Shown here: one piece after another, positions 9,044 to 17,212 of the stretch
How the letters are laid out: each line of letters begins with the position of its first letter
Numbering within the stretch: position 1 is the stretch's first letter
NCBI RefSeq assembly: GCF_024919295.1
Contig: NZ_JANWTC010000012.1
Span: forward strand, 1-64,000
DNA from: Corynebacterium lemuris
Lineage (GTDB): Bacteria; Actinomycetota; Actinomycetes; Mycobacteriales; Mycobacteriaceae
Direction: 5' to 3'
DNA length: 64,000 nt
Notes under the pieces: generated by a model
The model's input: the letters and a program-made list of their open reading frames with translations, nothing else
Database searches by the model: none
Told to the model about the DNA's origin: nothing
Made by a program: the position numbers and the translations under genes

Positions 9044-10025
9044 TGTACTGACCGGGGAGGTTAGTTAACCGGCTCACCGGTGGCTGACCTCCGCACGCGG
9101 AATGGGGCCGGTGGTGATTGGAGTCATGGATCCACCGGCCCAACGCGTTTCTCCGCTCTTGCTCGGACAGGTAGTGCTTCGCGTAGGCCCACCCGTCGGC
9201 CATCGTCCGGTGGAACCGTTCGACCTTGCCGTTTGTCTGCGGGCGGTAGGGCCTGGTCCACTTCGGCGTGATCCCCAACTTCCCGCAGGTCTGAGCCCAC
9301 AACCGCGACCGGTAGGCGGAGCCGTTGTCGCTGATCACCCGGGCCACGGTGATCCCCCGGTCGGCGAACCAGGCCGTAGCCCGTTGAAGTACCCCGGCAG
9401 CGGTGACAGCTTTTTCATCGTCATGGATCTCGGCATAGGCCACCCTGGAGTGGTCATCGATGACGGTATGGACGAAACAGTGCCCCATCTTCGGGTTGCG
9501 GTGGGCGCTTTTTGGTTTGCCCGGGGTGGCGGCCCGGTGGCGGTCACCCTGTTGGCGTCCGACAAACCGCCAGCCACCCCCATCGGGGATCTGCCCGAAC
9601 TTGGTGACGTCGACATGGAGGAGATCACCCGGGGCATCGTGCTCATAGCGGCGCACGGTTTCCCCGGTGGCGCGGTCGGTGTACGACAGGCGGCCCAGCC
9701 GACACCGCCGGAGGATCTGGTGCGCGGTCGAGGGGGCGACCCCACACAGCACACCCAACTGCAGGGGCCCGAGGCGTTTGCGCAGGCGCAGGGACACGAT
9801 CCGTTGGACGACCTTTTTCGGTGTCTTTGTCGGGCTGGTGTGCGGTCGGGAGGAGCGGTCAGCCATGGATTCCCCGGCCCGGTAGCGATCCGCCCAGCGT
9901 TTGACGGTGGGCCAGGAGCACTGGAACCGGGCGGCGACCTCGCTGATGGGGTATCCGTCGTCGACGACGAGTTTCGCGGCCTTGAGACGGTGACGGGGCG
10001 TGAGGGCTGCATTAGTGTGGAGCAC
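9039..10025 (-). CDS. IS481-family transposase
   Basis: About 328 aa: N-terminal helix-turn-helix (LKAAKLVVDDGYPISEVAAR), a second DNA-binding region, then an rve integrase catalytic core with DDE-type residues (HVDVTKFG, VISDNGSAYRS, QTNGKVERFHRT). I chose the GTG at 10025 because AGGAGG stands just upstream. The frame ends at a TAG made entirely of bases outside the inverted repeat, in the duplicated CCTAGC target. It has no frameshift and is probably active. Confidence 0.92.
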   Translation of the reverse strand: MLHTNAALTPRHRLKAAKLVVDDGYPISEVAARFQCSWPTVKRWADRYRAGESMADRSSRPHTSPTKTPKKVVQRIVSLRLRKRLGPLQLGVLCGVAPSTAHQILRRCRLGRLSYTDRATGETVRRYEHDAPGDLLHVDVTKFGQIPDGGGWRFVGRQQGDRHRAATPGKPKSAHRNPKMGHCFVHTVIDDHSRVAYAEIHDDEKAVTAAGVLQRATAWFADRGITVARVISDNGSAYRSRLWAQTCGKLGITPKWTRPYRPQTNGKVERFHRTMADGWAYAKHYLSEQERRNALGRWIHDSNHHRPHSACGGQPPVSRLTNLPGQYS

Positions 10026-10135
10026 AGAAGACCTCCTGTGTGGCTGGGTTGGATTAAGGCACTTCCCATTCCACACGGAGGTCTTCGTCATGTCAGCGGG
10101 TCACACAGATCCGACCAACGTCTCCGGTCAGTACA
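9044..10135. mobile_element. IS481-family insertion sequence, complete
   Basis: Element of 1092 bp bounded by perfect 12-bp terminal inverted repeats, TGTACTGACCGG at 9044-9055 and its complement at 10124-10135. It is flanked by a 6-bp direct repeat CCTAGC (9038-9043 and 10136-10141). This agrees with the known IS481 preference for NCTAGN targets and 6-bp duplication. It carries one transposase gene on the minus strand. The intact ends, duplication and open frame suggest a recent insertion. Confidence 0.92.
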
Positions 10136-10281
10136 CCTAGCCACACACATCCTCCGTAAGGTAAAGGCAGGCAAACGACTTCTGCCCCTGACAGCAAGAA
10201 TCGTCTGACGTGATCATTCAACTGCCCTCCCCTGCAGATAAAGACAGCCACCCAGGATGAGTTCCTGCATGTCCTCTCTGA

Positions 10282-10301
10282 TGAAGAATTCGTGAAGATT
10301 C
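10282..10301 (+). promoter_or_regulatory. CopR-type direct-repeat box
   Basis: TGAAGAATT - 2 bp - TGAAGATTC, close to the direct repeat TGAAGATTT-N2-TGAAGATTT reported for CopR of C. glutamicum. It lies 184 bp before the SHOCT-protein gene. Three similar boxes occur elsewhere in this window. Confidence 0.6.
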
Positions 10302-10355
10302 TCGCCCCAGGCTGGCTTTATGCCTCATTCTCCTCAATAGTCGAGGTAGGAGAAC

Positions 10356-10481
10356 ATGCCACCTATTCTGGTGGCCACAGGCAGAAGAAGAGCTGCTGGC
10401 GGTACTGATCCGGAAAATTCGGAAGGCCTGGCGTTCCCCCGGCGACGATGGTCAGCTGCTCGGGAAACCCCGAAGGAGTGA
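10356..10481 (+). CDS. Possible 41-aa leader/small protein
   Basis: Short frame beginning MPPILVATGRRR and ending TPKE, preceded by GGTAGGAG just upstream of its ATG. It stops 3 bp before the ATG of the SHOCT gene, and its last codons (AAGGAG) form that gene's ribosome binding site, so the two could be translationally coupled. It is Arg-rich with no recognisable domain. It may be chance. Confidence 0.25.
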   Translation: MPPILVATGRRRAAGGTDPENSEGLAFPRRRWSAARETPKE

Positions 10482-10484
10482 AAC

Positions 10485-10763
10485 ATGCACTGGGATGGAG
10501 ACCACATGGGGGGTTGGGGCCTGGGAATGGGCTGGTTGGTCCTGGCCCTACTCGTGCTCGGTATCGTGGTCTTGATCATGATCATGGTCGGCATTTTCCG
10601 CGGCGGAATAGGACGAGGCCCAGGAGGCGATGACAGGGCTCAGGGACCGGAGCGCAATCGGGCACGAGACATGCTCGATGAGCGCTATGCCCGAGGTGAG
10701 ATCGACGCCACTGAGTACGACGAGAAACGGCGGCGTCTTGAGAACCGTAAGGATAAAGACTAG
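10485..10763 (+). CDS. Small membrane protein with C-terminal SHOCT domain
   Basis: 92 aa. A Gly/Met/His/Trp-rich N-terminus (MHWDGDHMGGWGLGMGW) leads into a single transmembrane helix (VLALLVLGIVVLIMIMV). A basic Gly-rich linker and a SHOCT motif (ARDMLDERYARGEIDATEY) follow. SHOCT domains are short helical oligomerisation modules found at protein ends. The Met/His-rich external N-terminus could bind copper. AAGGAG precedes the ATG. A CopR-type box upstream suggests copper induction. Exact role unknown. Confidence 0.8.
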   Translation: MHWDGDHMGGWGLGMGWLVLALLVLGIVVLIMIMVGIFRGGIGRGPGGDDRAQGPERNRARDMLDERYARGEIDATEYDEKRRRLENRKDKD

Positions 10764-11029
10764 GCCCTGACGCCACTCAGCCGAGGACAATGGGCCCGGG
10801 TGGAATCCGTCTCCAAGACCGGGTTGCCCTGGGCCCCACCCATCCGCCTCTTCTCCCAGGTCTCTGGTGGCGACGGCGCGGGCATCCTCGTGGGAGGAGA
10901 CCTATGGCAGCCGGAAGTACTTCACAGCCAGGACGGGCTACTGCAGGTGAAGATAGTTGCCGCCCAGCAAGAGGTGGATATCCGCGGATGTCAGGCTCAG
11001 GTTCTGGCTTATAATGGCACGATTCCGGG

Positions 11030-11227
11030 ATGGACCTAGCGGGTGAGCCCCGGGGACTAGTTCATCCTAGAGCGGTTCCTTTTTTCGTGCCTTACGCGGT
11101 GACGATGCTCCTCCGGGAAGCCTTGGTCGCTTCCCGCGGTTACGGCACCATGTACGCCGCGCTGGCTGGCGTCGCCATCATCACGGCCGTCTTCTATCAC
11201 GGGGTCCACCGGCGTAGAGCTGTCTGA
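11030..11227 (+). pseudogene. Probable C-terminal remnant of an MFS transporter
   Basis: The frame ends in two hydrophobic stretches (FFVPYAVTMLLREALVAS, then GYGTMYAALAGVAIITAVFY) and a basic tail HGVHRRRAV. This pattern is common at the C-terminus of 12-helix MFS carriers. No upstream helices exist, so only the last part survives. A strong hairpin 45 bp downstream would be the original terminator. The preceding 270 bp (10764-11029) holds nothing recognisable. Confidence 0.35.
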
Positions 11228-11271
11228 CCCCCGCTTATCCACGCCACCCCCTCCCCACCTTTCCTTCAAGG

Positions 11272-11300
11272 CCACACGCTCCCGGGAGCGTGTGGTCTTT
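11272..11300 (+). terminator. Intrinsic-type terminator
   Basis: A perfect 12+12-bp inverted repeat (CCACACGCTCCC / GGGAGCGTGTGG, 11272-11295) is followed by TCTTT. Its position after the MFS remnant fits its original transcription unit. Confidence 0.65.
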
Positions 11301-11504
11301 GTGATTCGGGGCGCATTTCTCCACTCAGAAACTGGGTCTGAGCTGGAAGAATCCTGACACCCTTCGCCCACGTGCGCGCTAACCTGGGCTTTTTCCCCTG
11401 CATACGGCCCGGGATTCTGACAGTCAAATTATAGGCGGACGGGGGGCTTGCATACCCCAAGGCCCGTATGTATGGTTCTGCGAATCAATAACGAAACGGT
11501 CACG

Positions 11505-12344
11505 ATGTGCTCACGATTGAGTTATCGCCCAGGCCCGTGCAGCGGGCAGCATGACAGGAGTAGAACCATTTCCAGCCCGAATCAGCGGTCCACTAAGAGC
11601 CGCATCGCCCTCATGGCCGCTGCCATCGGCGCAGTCTCCACCGCCGGCATCGGCGGCGCGGCCGCAGCGACTCTGCAGGCCGATTCCGTCCCCGCCCAGA
11701 AATCCTTCACCGCCGACTACCAGCTTGCCAACGACTCTCAGCAGGTGCTCTACCCCGAGACCGATTCCGCCCCGCAGATCCTGACCATCGCCGAGCACAA
11801 GCCGGTGGACAACCTCGACGAGCAGCTGAACAAGTCCATCGAACTCGCCGCCGAGCGTGCTGCCGCCGAGGCAGAGGCAATCGCCGCCGCTGAAGCAGAG
11901 GCTGCCGCTGCTGAGGCTGCCGCCGCGGAGGCAGAGCTGGCCGCGCAGGCTCCGTCCGCCTCTGTGGTCAAGCCGGCCGAGGGCACCTTCACCTCCGGTT
12001 TCGGTATGCGCTGGGGCAGCCTCCACGCCGGCCTCGACATCGCCAACGCCGTGGGTACCCCGATTCTTGCCGCCATGGGAGGCACCGTCATTGACTCCGG
12101 TCCGGCCTCCGGTTTCGGCCAGTGGATCCGCATCCAGCACGACGATGGCTCCATTGCCGTCTACGGACACATGGAAACCCTCGACGTCAGCGTCGGTGAG
12201 CAGGTCACCGCCGGCCAGAAGATCGCCGGCATGGGTAACCGAGGATTTTCCACCGGGTCCCACCTGCATTTTGAGCTCTACCCCACCGGCAGCGGCGCCG
12301 TCGACCCTGCCCCCTGGTTCGCCCAGCACGGCATCACCTTCTAA
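11505..12344 (+). CDS. M23-family (LytM-type) peptidase, secreted
   Basis: Exported protein with an Ala/Glu-rich coiled-coil segment (about 90 residues before the catalytic domain) and a C-terminal M23 domain. The zinc-site motifs are HAGLDIAN (H-x3-D) and HLHFEL (H-x-H). Such enzymes cut peptidoglycan cross-bridges or activate amidases. The signal region reads RIALMAAAIGAVSTAGIGG. The start is unclear: ATG at 11505 is given, but homology with the second M23 protein of this window begins near 11568. There AGGAG (11556-11560) precedes an ATT codon at normal spacing. The last 270 bp are identical to the gene at 29064-29810. Link to metal resistance is by position only. Confidence 0.85.
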   Translation: MCSRLSYRPGPCSGQHDRSRTISSPNQRSTKSRIALMAAAIGAVSTAGIGGAAAATLQADSVPAQKSFTADYQLANDSQQVLYPETDSAPQILTIAEHKPVDNLDEQLNKSIELAAERAAAEAEAIAAAEAEAAAAEAAAAEAELAAQAPSASVVKPAEGTFTSGFGMRWGSLHAGLDIANAVGTPILAAMGGTVIDSGPASGFGQWIRIQHDDGSIAVYGHMETLDVSVGEQVTAGQKIAGMGNRGFSTGSHLHFELYPTGSGAVDPAPWFAQHGITF

Positions 12345-12346
12345 CC
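12075..12346 (+). repeat. Near-identical tract shared with 29541-29812
   Basis: By eye, the 3' end of this M23 gene matches the second M23 gene base for base from about 12075 to just after the stop codon. Sequence upstream is clearly diverged and downstream unrelated. This is a gene-conversion-like tract. Confidence 0.85.
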
Positions 12347-12449
12347 CCACCCCACCGGCAAGAAAACCCGGCCTTGGCCCTCAGGGCCGCGTCTGTGGCC
12401 GGGGTGCCGAACACGCTCCCGCTTATCGGGGGTTAGTGCGCTGAGTGCA

Positions 12450-12480
12450 TTGAGGCTTAGTACAGGGGACTGTGTACTGT
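12450..12480 (+). promoter_or_regulatory. Promoter and operator of the second CmtR-like gene
   Basis: TTGAGG (12450-12455), 17 bp, then TGTACT (12473-12478) can serve as -35/-10, with the ATG only 10 nt further. An inverted repeat AGTACA (12459-12464) - 8 bp - TGTACT (12473-12478) overlaps the spacer and -10, a typical ArsR-repressor position. Confidence 0.5.
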
Positions 12481-12488
12481 CTATCGTT

Positions 12489-12821
12489 ATGAGCACGGTG
12501 ACCCTGCCTCACATCTCCGCCTTGTCCTGGATGGGCCATGCCCTGTCCGATGACACCCGGACCGGAATTTTGCTGGCCCTGCGCCACGGGCCGGCTCGAC
12601 CGTCCGAGCTGGCCCGGCAGTTGGCTGTCTCCAAGCAGGTGATGTCGAATCAGTTGGCCTGCCTGCGCGGATGCGGACTGGTGGTCTCCACCCCGCAGGG
12701 GCGCAACGTCTGGTATTCGCTGGCTGATCCTCGGCTGGGTCACGCCTTGGGCGAGTTGCTTGAGTTGGTGGTCACCATTGATCCGACCTGCTGCTCGCCG
12801 GATGGATGCACCTGTTCATGA
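12489..12821 (+). CDS. ArsR-family repressor, CmtR-like
   Basis: 110-aa winged-helix repressor starting MSTVTLPHISALSW. Cysteines at 58 and 62 (QLACLRGCG) and a C-terminal Cys-rich tail (C101, C102, C107, C109) copy the CmtR ligand pattern shifted by one residue. It therefore probably senses a soft metal or thiol-active stress. It precedes the DsbA-like/VKOR genes by about 100 bp on the same strand, which suggests it controls the envelope-redox module. Target assignment is inference. Confidence 0.85.
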   Translation: MSTVTLPHISALSWMGHALSDDTRTGILLALRHGPARPSELARQLAVSKQVMSNQLACLRGCGLVVSTPQGRNVWYSLADPRLGHALGELLELVVTIDPTCCSPDGCTCS

Positions 12822-12919
12822 CCCTCCCAGGTAGAGGGCTTCGTCGGCAGGTTGCCGGGCGACCCTGGGCCTGCTGCCTTGACACCCCTGATTCCCACCA
12901 GAGATAGAACGGAACCCTC

Positions 12920-13621
12920 GTGAGCACTCCCACCAACCGCACCACCCGGCCGTCCGGGAACTGGAGAAAAGCCCGGATCATTGTCTGGGCATTGCTAGCC
13001 GTCGTCGTGATCGCCGGGATCGTGGCCTTCCTCATCGGCCGGGCGGACTCCACTTCTGCGCCCACCCCCGAAACTGTGGCCAGTGATGCGGGCCAGGTGG
13101 TGAGGGACAACAGTCGGGTGCTGTCCCAGGCGCCGAACGAGAAGGCTGTGCTGGTGGAGTTCCTCGACTTCGAGTGCGAGGCCTGCCGAGCGGCGTACCC
13201 CTTCGTGGAGGACCTGCGCGCGGAGTATTCCGACACCGTCACCTTCGTCCATCGTTACTTCCCGCTGCCGGGCCACCGCAACTCCATGCCGGCGGCCGTG
13301 GCCGTGGAGGCCGCCGCCCAGCAGGGCCAGTACGAAGCGATGTATCACCGCATGTTCGAGACCCAGTCCGAGTGGGGCGAGTCCTCGGAAGACCACAGTG
13401 CGGTCTTCCGCGGCTTCGCCGAGGACCTGGGCCTGGACCTGGCCGCCTATGACGCCGCTATCGCCGATCCGGCCACCGAGGCACGGGTCCAGCTCGATGT
13501 GGCCGACGGCACGGCCTTGGGTGTGCGCGGCACCCCGACCTTTTTCCTCGACGGCCAGCTTTTGACTCCGGACTCCCTGGAGCAGTTCCGGGCCGAGGTC
13601 GACGCGGCCGCCGCCGACTAA
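12920..13621 (+). CDS. DsbA-like membrane-anchored thiol-disulfide oxidoreductase
   Basis: 233 aa. A basic N-terminus leads to one membrane anchor (IIVWALLAVVVIAGIVAFLIG), then a thioredoxin-fold domain of the DsbA/Thioredoxin_4 type. The redox motif is CEAC at 86-89 (FECEACRAAYP). The cis-Pro loop is GTPTFF. The start is GTG at 12920. It should introduce disulfides into exported proteins, with the VKOR protein encoded 50 bp downstream as its reoxidising partner, an arrangement known in actinobacteria. Confidence 0.9.
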   Translation: MSTPTNRTTRPSGNWRKARIIVWALLAVVVIAGIVAFLIGRADSTSAPTPETVASDAGQVVRDNSRVLSQAPNEKAVLVEFLDFECEACRAAYPFVEDLRAEYSDTVTFVHRYFPLPGHRNSMPAAVAVEAAAQQGQYEAMYHRMFETQSEWGESSEDHSAVFRGFAEDLGLDLAAYDAAIADPATEARVQLDVADGTALGVRGTPTFFLDGQLLTPDSLEQFRAEVDAAAAD

Positions 13622-13672
13622 CCCGAACCCATGACGCACCCACCCACCGCCGAAGACGAAACTGAGGTTCTC

Positions 13673-14284
13673 GTGACCGAGACGAACACTGATACCTCTC
13701 TACCGACCGTCGCCCGGGACCGTCCTTTCGCCCTCATCCTGCTGATCACCGGTGTGATCGGATGGGTGGCCTCGGGCATCCTGGTGCTCGAACGCCTGGC
13801 CCTCTACGAGGACGCCGAACATGTCACCACCTGCGACATCAACGCGTTAGTTTCCTGCGGAAAGGTGATGGGCACCTGGCAGTCCGAACTGCTCGGCTTC
13901 CCCAACCCCCTGATCGGCATCGTCGCTTTCGCCGTGGTCATCACCACGGCGATGGCCATGCTGTCCGGGGCCCGCTTCGCCGACTGGTACTGGGGGGCTC
14001 TGCAGGCAGGGGTGACCGTGGGCCTGCTGTTCATCGTCTGGTTGTGGTACCAGGCCCTGTTCGTCATCCACATTCTCTGCCTGTACTGCATGGTGGTGTG
14101 GGCCATGATGGTTCCGCTGTTCATCCTGCTTACCGTGCGCAACCTCGCTCATGGGCTCTTCCCCGCCTCCCCGGCTGTGGTGCGGTTTTCCTCCCAATGG
14201 GCGGGCACCCTGATCGCCGTGATCTACGTCGCCGTCGCAGCCTCGGTGTTTGTCAGCTTCTACTCCGATTTCACCAGCCTCTGA
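13673..14284 (+). CDS. VKOR-family membrane disulfide oxidase
   Basis: About 203 aa with several membrane helices. The VKOR cysteines are present: the loop pair in TTCDINALVSCGK and the quinone-proximal CxxC in ILCLYCMVVW. VKOR passes electrons from DsbA-like proteins to quinone, replacing DsbB in actinobacteria. The GTG at 13673 has GAGG six bases upstream. An ATG at 13631, 9 bp after the DsbA-like stop, is the alternative but lacks a ribosome site. Confidence 0.9.
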   Translation: MTETNTDTSLPTVARDRPFALILLITGVIGWVASGILVLERLALYEDAEHVTTCDINALVSCGKVMGTWQSELLGFPNPLIGIVAFAVVITTAMAMLSGARFADWYWGALQAGVTVGLLFIVWLWYQALFVIHILCLYCMVVWAMMVPLFILLTVRNLAHGLFPASPAVVRFSSQWAGTLIAVIYVAVAASVFVSFYSDFTSL

Positions 14285-14582
14285 CCTTGGCGAGCGGCCA
14301 CTTCCCAGCGCCGGTGATTCCGGGGCCATGTGTGACGCAGGCCCAGACCTGGGGTGACCTGCATCAACTCGAATGGGCTTCGGGTGGGGACCTTCGTCAC
14401 GTTCTCGGAACTTTCCGTTCAGCCGGACCGACAACTTGGGTATACCTGAATTTAGATCGGGTGTCGGCAGGAATCGCGAGCCGGGAGTGTGTGAGGCCAG
14501 TTCGCCGCGCCTGCCGGAAAAGAAGCTGTCGCGGTGGCGATGAGTTACTGTGCCGGTTTTTCAACTGCGAAAGGCATACGCT
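14285..14582. other. Intergenic region before cydA
   Basis: No coding sequence recognised. A TATACC element (about 14450) within an AT-richer patch may be the -10 of the cydABDC promoter, but no convincing -35 or operator is seen. Confidence 0.4.
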
Positions 14583-16208
14583 GTGGATCTTGTCGATGTC
14601 TCACGCTGGCAATTTGGCATCACGACTGTCTATCACTTCATTTTCGTCCCCCTGACCATCGGACTCGCTCCGCTGGTGGCAATCATGCAGACGGCCTGGC
14701 ATCGCACCGGTAAAGATATGTGGTACCGCGCCACCCGGTTTTTCGGCACGCTGTTCCTGGTCAACTTCGCCATGGGCGTGGTCACCGGCCTTGTCCAGGA
14801 GTTCCAGTTCGGCATGAACTGGAGTGAGTACTCTCGCTTTGTCGGCGATGTTTTCGGTGGTCCGCTCGCCCTGGAGGGGCTGGCAGCTTTCTTCTTTGAG
14901 TCCATCTTCTTGGGCATTTGGATCTTTGGTTGGGGAAGAGTCCCCCGCTGGATACACCTGGCGTCCATCTGGATCGTCGCAGCCGCGACTAATGTCTCGG
15001 CCTACTTCATCATCGTGGCGAACTCCTTTATGCAGCACCCGGTGGGGGCGGCGATGAACTACGAGAACGGTCGCGCGGAACTGATCAACGTCTGGGAACT
15101 GCTGAGCAATCCGGTGGCCCTGGTGGCCTTCCCGCACGCGGTGGCCGGTTCCGTGCTTGTGGCCGGCACCTTCGTCGCTGGCATTAGTGCGTGGTGGATG
15201 GTGCGCGATCGTCGTCACGCCGCAAAGACGGGCGAAAACGCCGAGGATGCCGGGCAGTTGTGGCGGCCCCTGCTGCGCATGGGACTGTGGGTCACATTAT
15301 TGGGGATCGTCTCCGTTTCCATCACCGGTGATCTGCAGGCCAAGGTGATGTTCGAGGTCCAGCCGATGAAGATGGCCTCCGCGGAGGCCCTTTGCTATAC
15401 GGAGGAGGACCCGTGGTTTTCCATCTTGGCTATCAGCACGTTCAACGACTGCAACTCCGTCTCCGAGATTTTCAGTGTGCCCTGGGTTCTGTCATTCCTG
15501 GCCGGCGGCCAATTCAGCGGTGTAACGCTGCAGGGTGTCACGGACCTGCAGGCCCAGGCCGAGCAGCTCTACGGTCCGGGCAACTACTCTCCGAACCTGT
15601 TCGTGACCTACTGGTCCTTCCGTCTGATGATCGGCTTCATGGCCGCCTCCATCCTGGTGGTTATCGTCGGTTTCTGGTTGACCCGTAAGAAACGCACCAC
15701 CGACAGGCGGTGGTTCGCCTGGCTGGGTCTCATCGCGATTCCGTTCCCCTTCCTGTCTAACTCCGCCGGCTGGATCTTCACCGAGATGGGGCGCCAGCCC
15801 TGGGTGGTGTACCCGAATCCTGACTTCGGTCCGGAGAATAGCCCGAACGGGGAGAACGACATCCACCTGATCGTGGACTTCGGGGTGTCCAACCACTCGG
15901 TGGCCACCGTCTGGATTTCCCTGATCGCCTTCACCCTGATCTACGGCATCCTCGCCGTGGTCTGGTTCTGGCTCATGCGCCGCTTCGTGGTTGCCGGGGC
16001 ACTGGCATCTGGCGCTTCCGAGAACATCGTCGAGGACACCTACGGGCCGGACGCCGAGGAGCTAGAACCGCTGAGCTTCAACGCCGACAGCTCCGACGAC
16101 TTCCCCAGCGCCGAAGAGTCCGAACCCGCCGACCGGGGTTCCGCAGCTGTCACCACGAAACCACGCCGACAGCGTGATGAGCGCACCGTTGATGAGAAGG
16201 GGAATTGA
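14583..16208 (+). CDS. cydA: Cytochrome bd oxidase subunit I
   Basis: About 541 aa. The N-terminus (VDLVDVSRWQFGITTVYHF) is the canonical CydA start with the heme-ligating histidine region. The family motif GRQPW occurs near residue 401. The quinol-binding loop is short, as in actinobacterial enzymes. The start is GTG at 14583 with GAAAGG upstream. The C-terminal about 70 residues are acidic and polar. With CydB it oxidises menaquinol and reduces oxygen using hemes b and d, without copper, so it is a copper-independent terminal oxidase. First gene of cydABDC. Confidence 0.96.
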   Translation: MDLVDVSRWQFGITTVYHFIFVPLTIGLAPLVAIMQTAWHRTGKDMWYRATRFFGTLFLVNFAMGVVTGLVQEFQFGMNWSEYSRFVGDVFGGPLALEGLAAFFFESIFLGIWIFGWGRVPRWIHLASIWIVAAATNVSAYFIIVANSFMQHPVGAAMNYENGRAELINVWELLSNPVALVAFPHAVAGSVLVAGTFVAGISAWWMVRDRRHAAKTGENAEDAGQLWRPLLRMGLWVTLLGIVSVSITGDLQAKVMFEVQPMKMASAEALCYTEEDPWFSILAISTFNDCNSVSEIFSVPWVLSFLAGGQFSGVTLQGVTDLQAQAEQLYGPGNYSPNLFVTYWSFRLMIGFMAASILVVIVGFWLTRKKRTTDRRWFAWLGLIAIPFPFLSNSAGWIFTEMGRQPWVVYPNPDFGPENSPNGENDIHLIVDFGVSNHSVATVWISLIAFTLIYGILAVVWFWLMRRFVVAGALASGASENIVEDTYGPDAEELEPLSFNADSSDDFPSAEESEPADRGSAAVTTKPRRQRDERTVDEKGN

Positions 16209-16210
16209 TC

Positions 16211-17212
16211 ATGGATCTGCAGACCTTGTGGTTCATCGTGATCGCTTTCCTGTTCGTCGGTTATTTCGTCCTGGAGGGTTTCGACTTCGGTGTCGGTATG
16301 CTTCTGCCCTTCCTGGGCGGTGACGGTGAGGAGCGTGCGCGGCGTCGCGACGCGGTGGCCACTAGCATCGGACCGGTGTGGAACGGCAACGAGGTGTGGC
16401 TTATCGTGGCGGTGGGTGGCATGTTCGCAGCCTTCCCTGAGTGGTACGCCACGATGTTTTCCGGTTTCTATCTCCCGTTGCTGCTCATTTTGCTCTCCCT
16501 AATCCTGCGGGGCGTCGCCCTGGAGTGGCGCGTCAAAGTCGACACCCAGGCCTGGCGGGACCGCTGCGATATCGGGTTGGCTATCGGCAGTTGGGTGCCA
16601 GCGATTTTTTGGGGTGTAGCCTTCGCCAATATCGTCCAGGGCGTGGCGATCGACGCCAACCGGCAGATCGATTCCAGTCTGACCGCGATGTTTGGCCTGT
16701 TCAATCCCTACGGTCTGCTGGGAGCGGGGACCTTCGTTCTGGTGTTCATGGTGCACGGCGCGACCTTTTTGGGGCTCAAGGTGCACGAACCGTTGCGCAG
16801 CCGGGCCCATCGCCTAGCCCAACGGCTGACTATCCCGACAGCCGTGGTGGCCGTCGGGTTCGCGGTATGGACTCAGCTGGCACATGGTGATCCCGTCATC
16901 TGGATCGCGGTGGGTGTGCTCGCACTGTGCGTGCTCATCGGTTCGGTGGCCATCATGCGGGGCCACGACGGCCTCGCGTTCGCGGCCACTGCCGTGGCTG
17001 TGGCCACCCTGGTGGTGCAGATTTTCGTCACCTTGTTCCCGAACGTGATGCCTACCTCCCTGCCGGGCGGGGTGTCTCTGGACATCTATAACGCCTCTAG
17101 TTCGGACTACACGCTGGTCTTTTTGTCCTGGGGTGTGCTGATCCTGGTGCCGTTCATCCTGGCCGCTCAGGGCTGGACCTTCTGGTCCTTCGCCAAGCGG
17201 ATCACGGTGTGA
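16211..17212 (+). CDS. cydB: Cytochrome bd oxidase subunit II
   Basis: About 333 aa with eight to nine hydrophobic helices. Family landmarks: LEGFDFGVGMLLPF near the N-terminus and the GNEVWL loop. It starts 2 bp after cydA and ends in a 4-bp GTGA overlap with cydD, so the genes are tightly coupled. Confidence 0.96.
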   Translation: MDLQTLWFIVIAFLFVGYFVLEGFDFGVGMLLPFLGGDGEERARRRDAVATSIGPVWNGNEVWLIVAVGGMFAAFPEWYATMFSGFYLPLLLILLSLILRGVALEWRVKVDTQAWRDRCDIGLAIGSWVPAIFWGVAFANIVQGVAIDANRQIDSSLTAMFGLFNPYGLLGAGTFVLVFMVHGATFLGLKVHEPLRSRAHRLAQRLTIPTAVVAVGFAVWTQLAHGDPVIWIAVGVLALCVLIGSVAIMRGHDGLAFAATAVAVATLVVQIFVTLFPNVMPTSLPGGVSLDIYNASSSDYTLVFLSWGVLILVPFILAAQGWTFWSFAKRITV

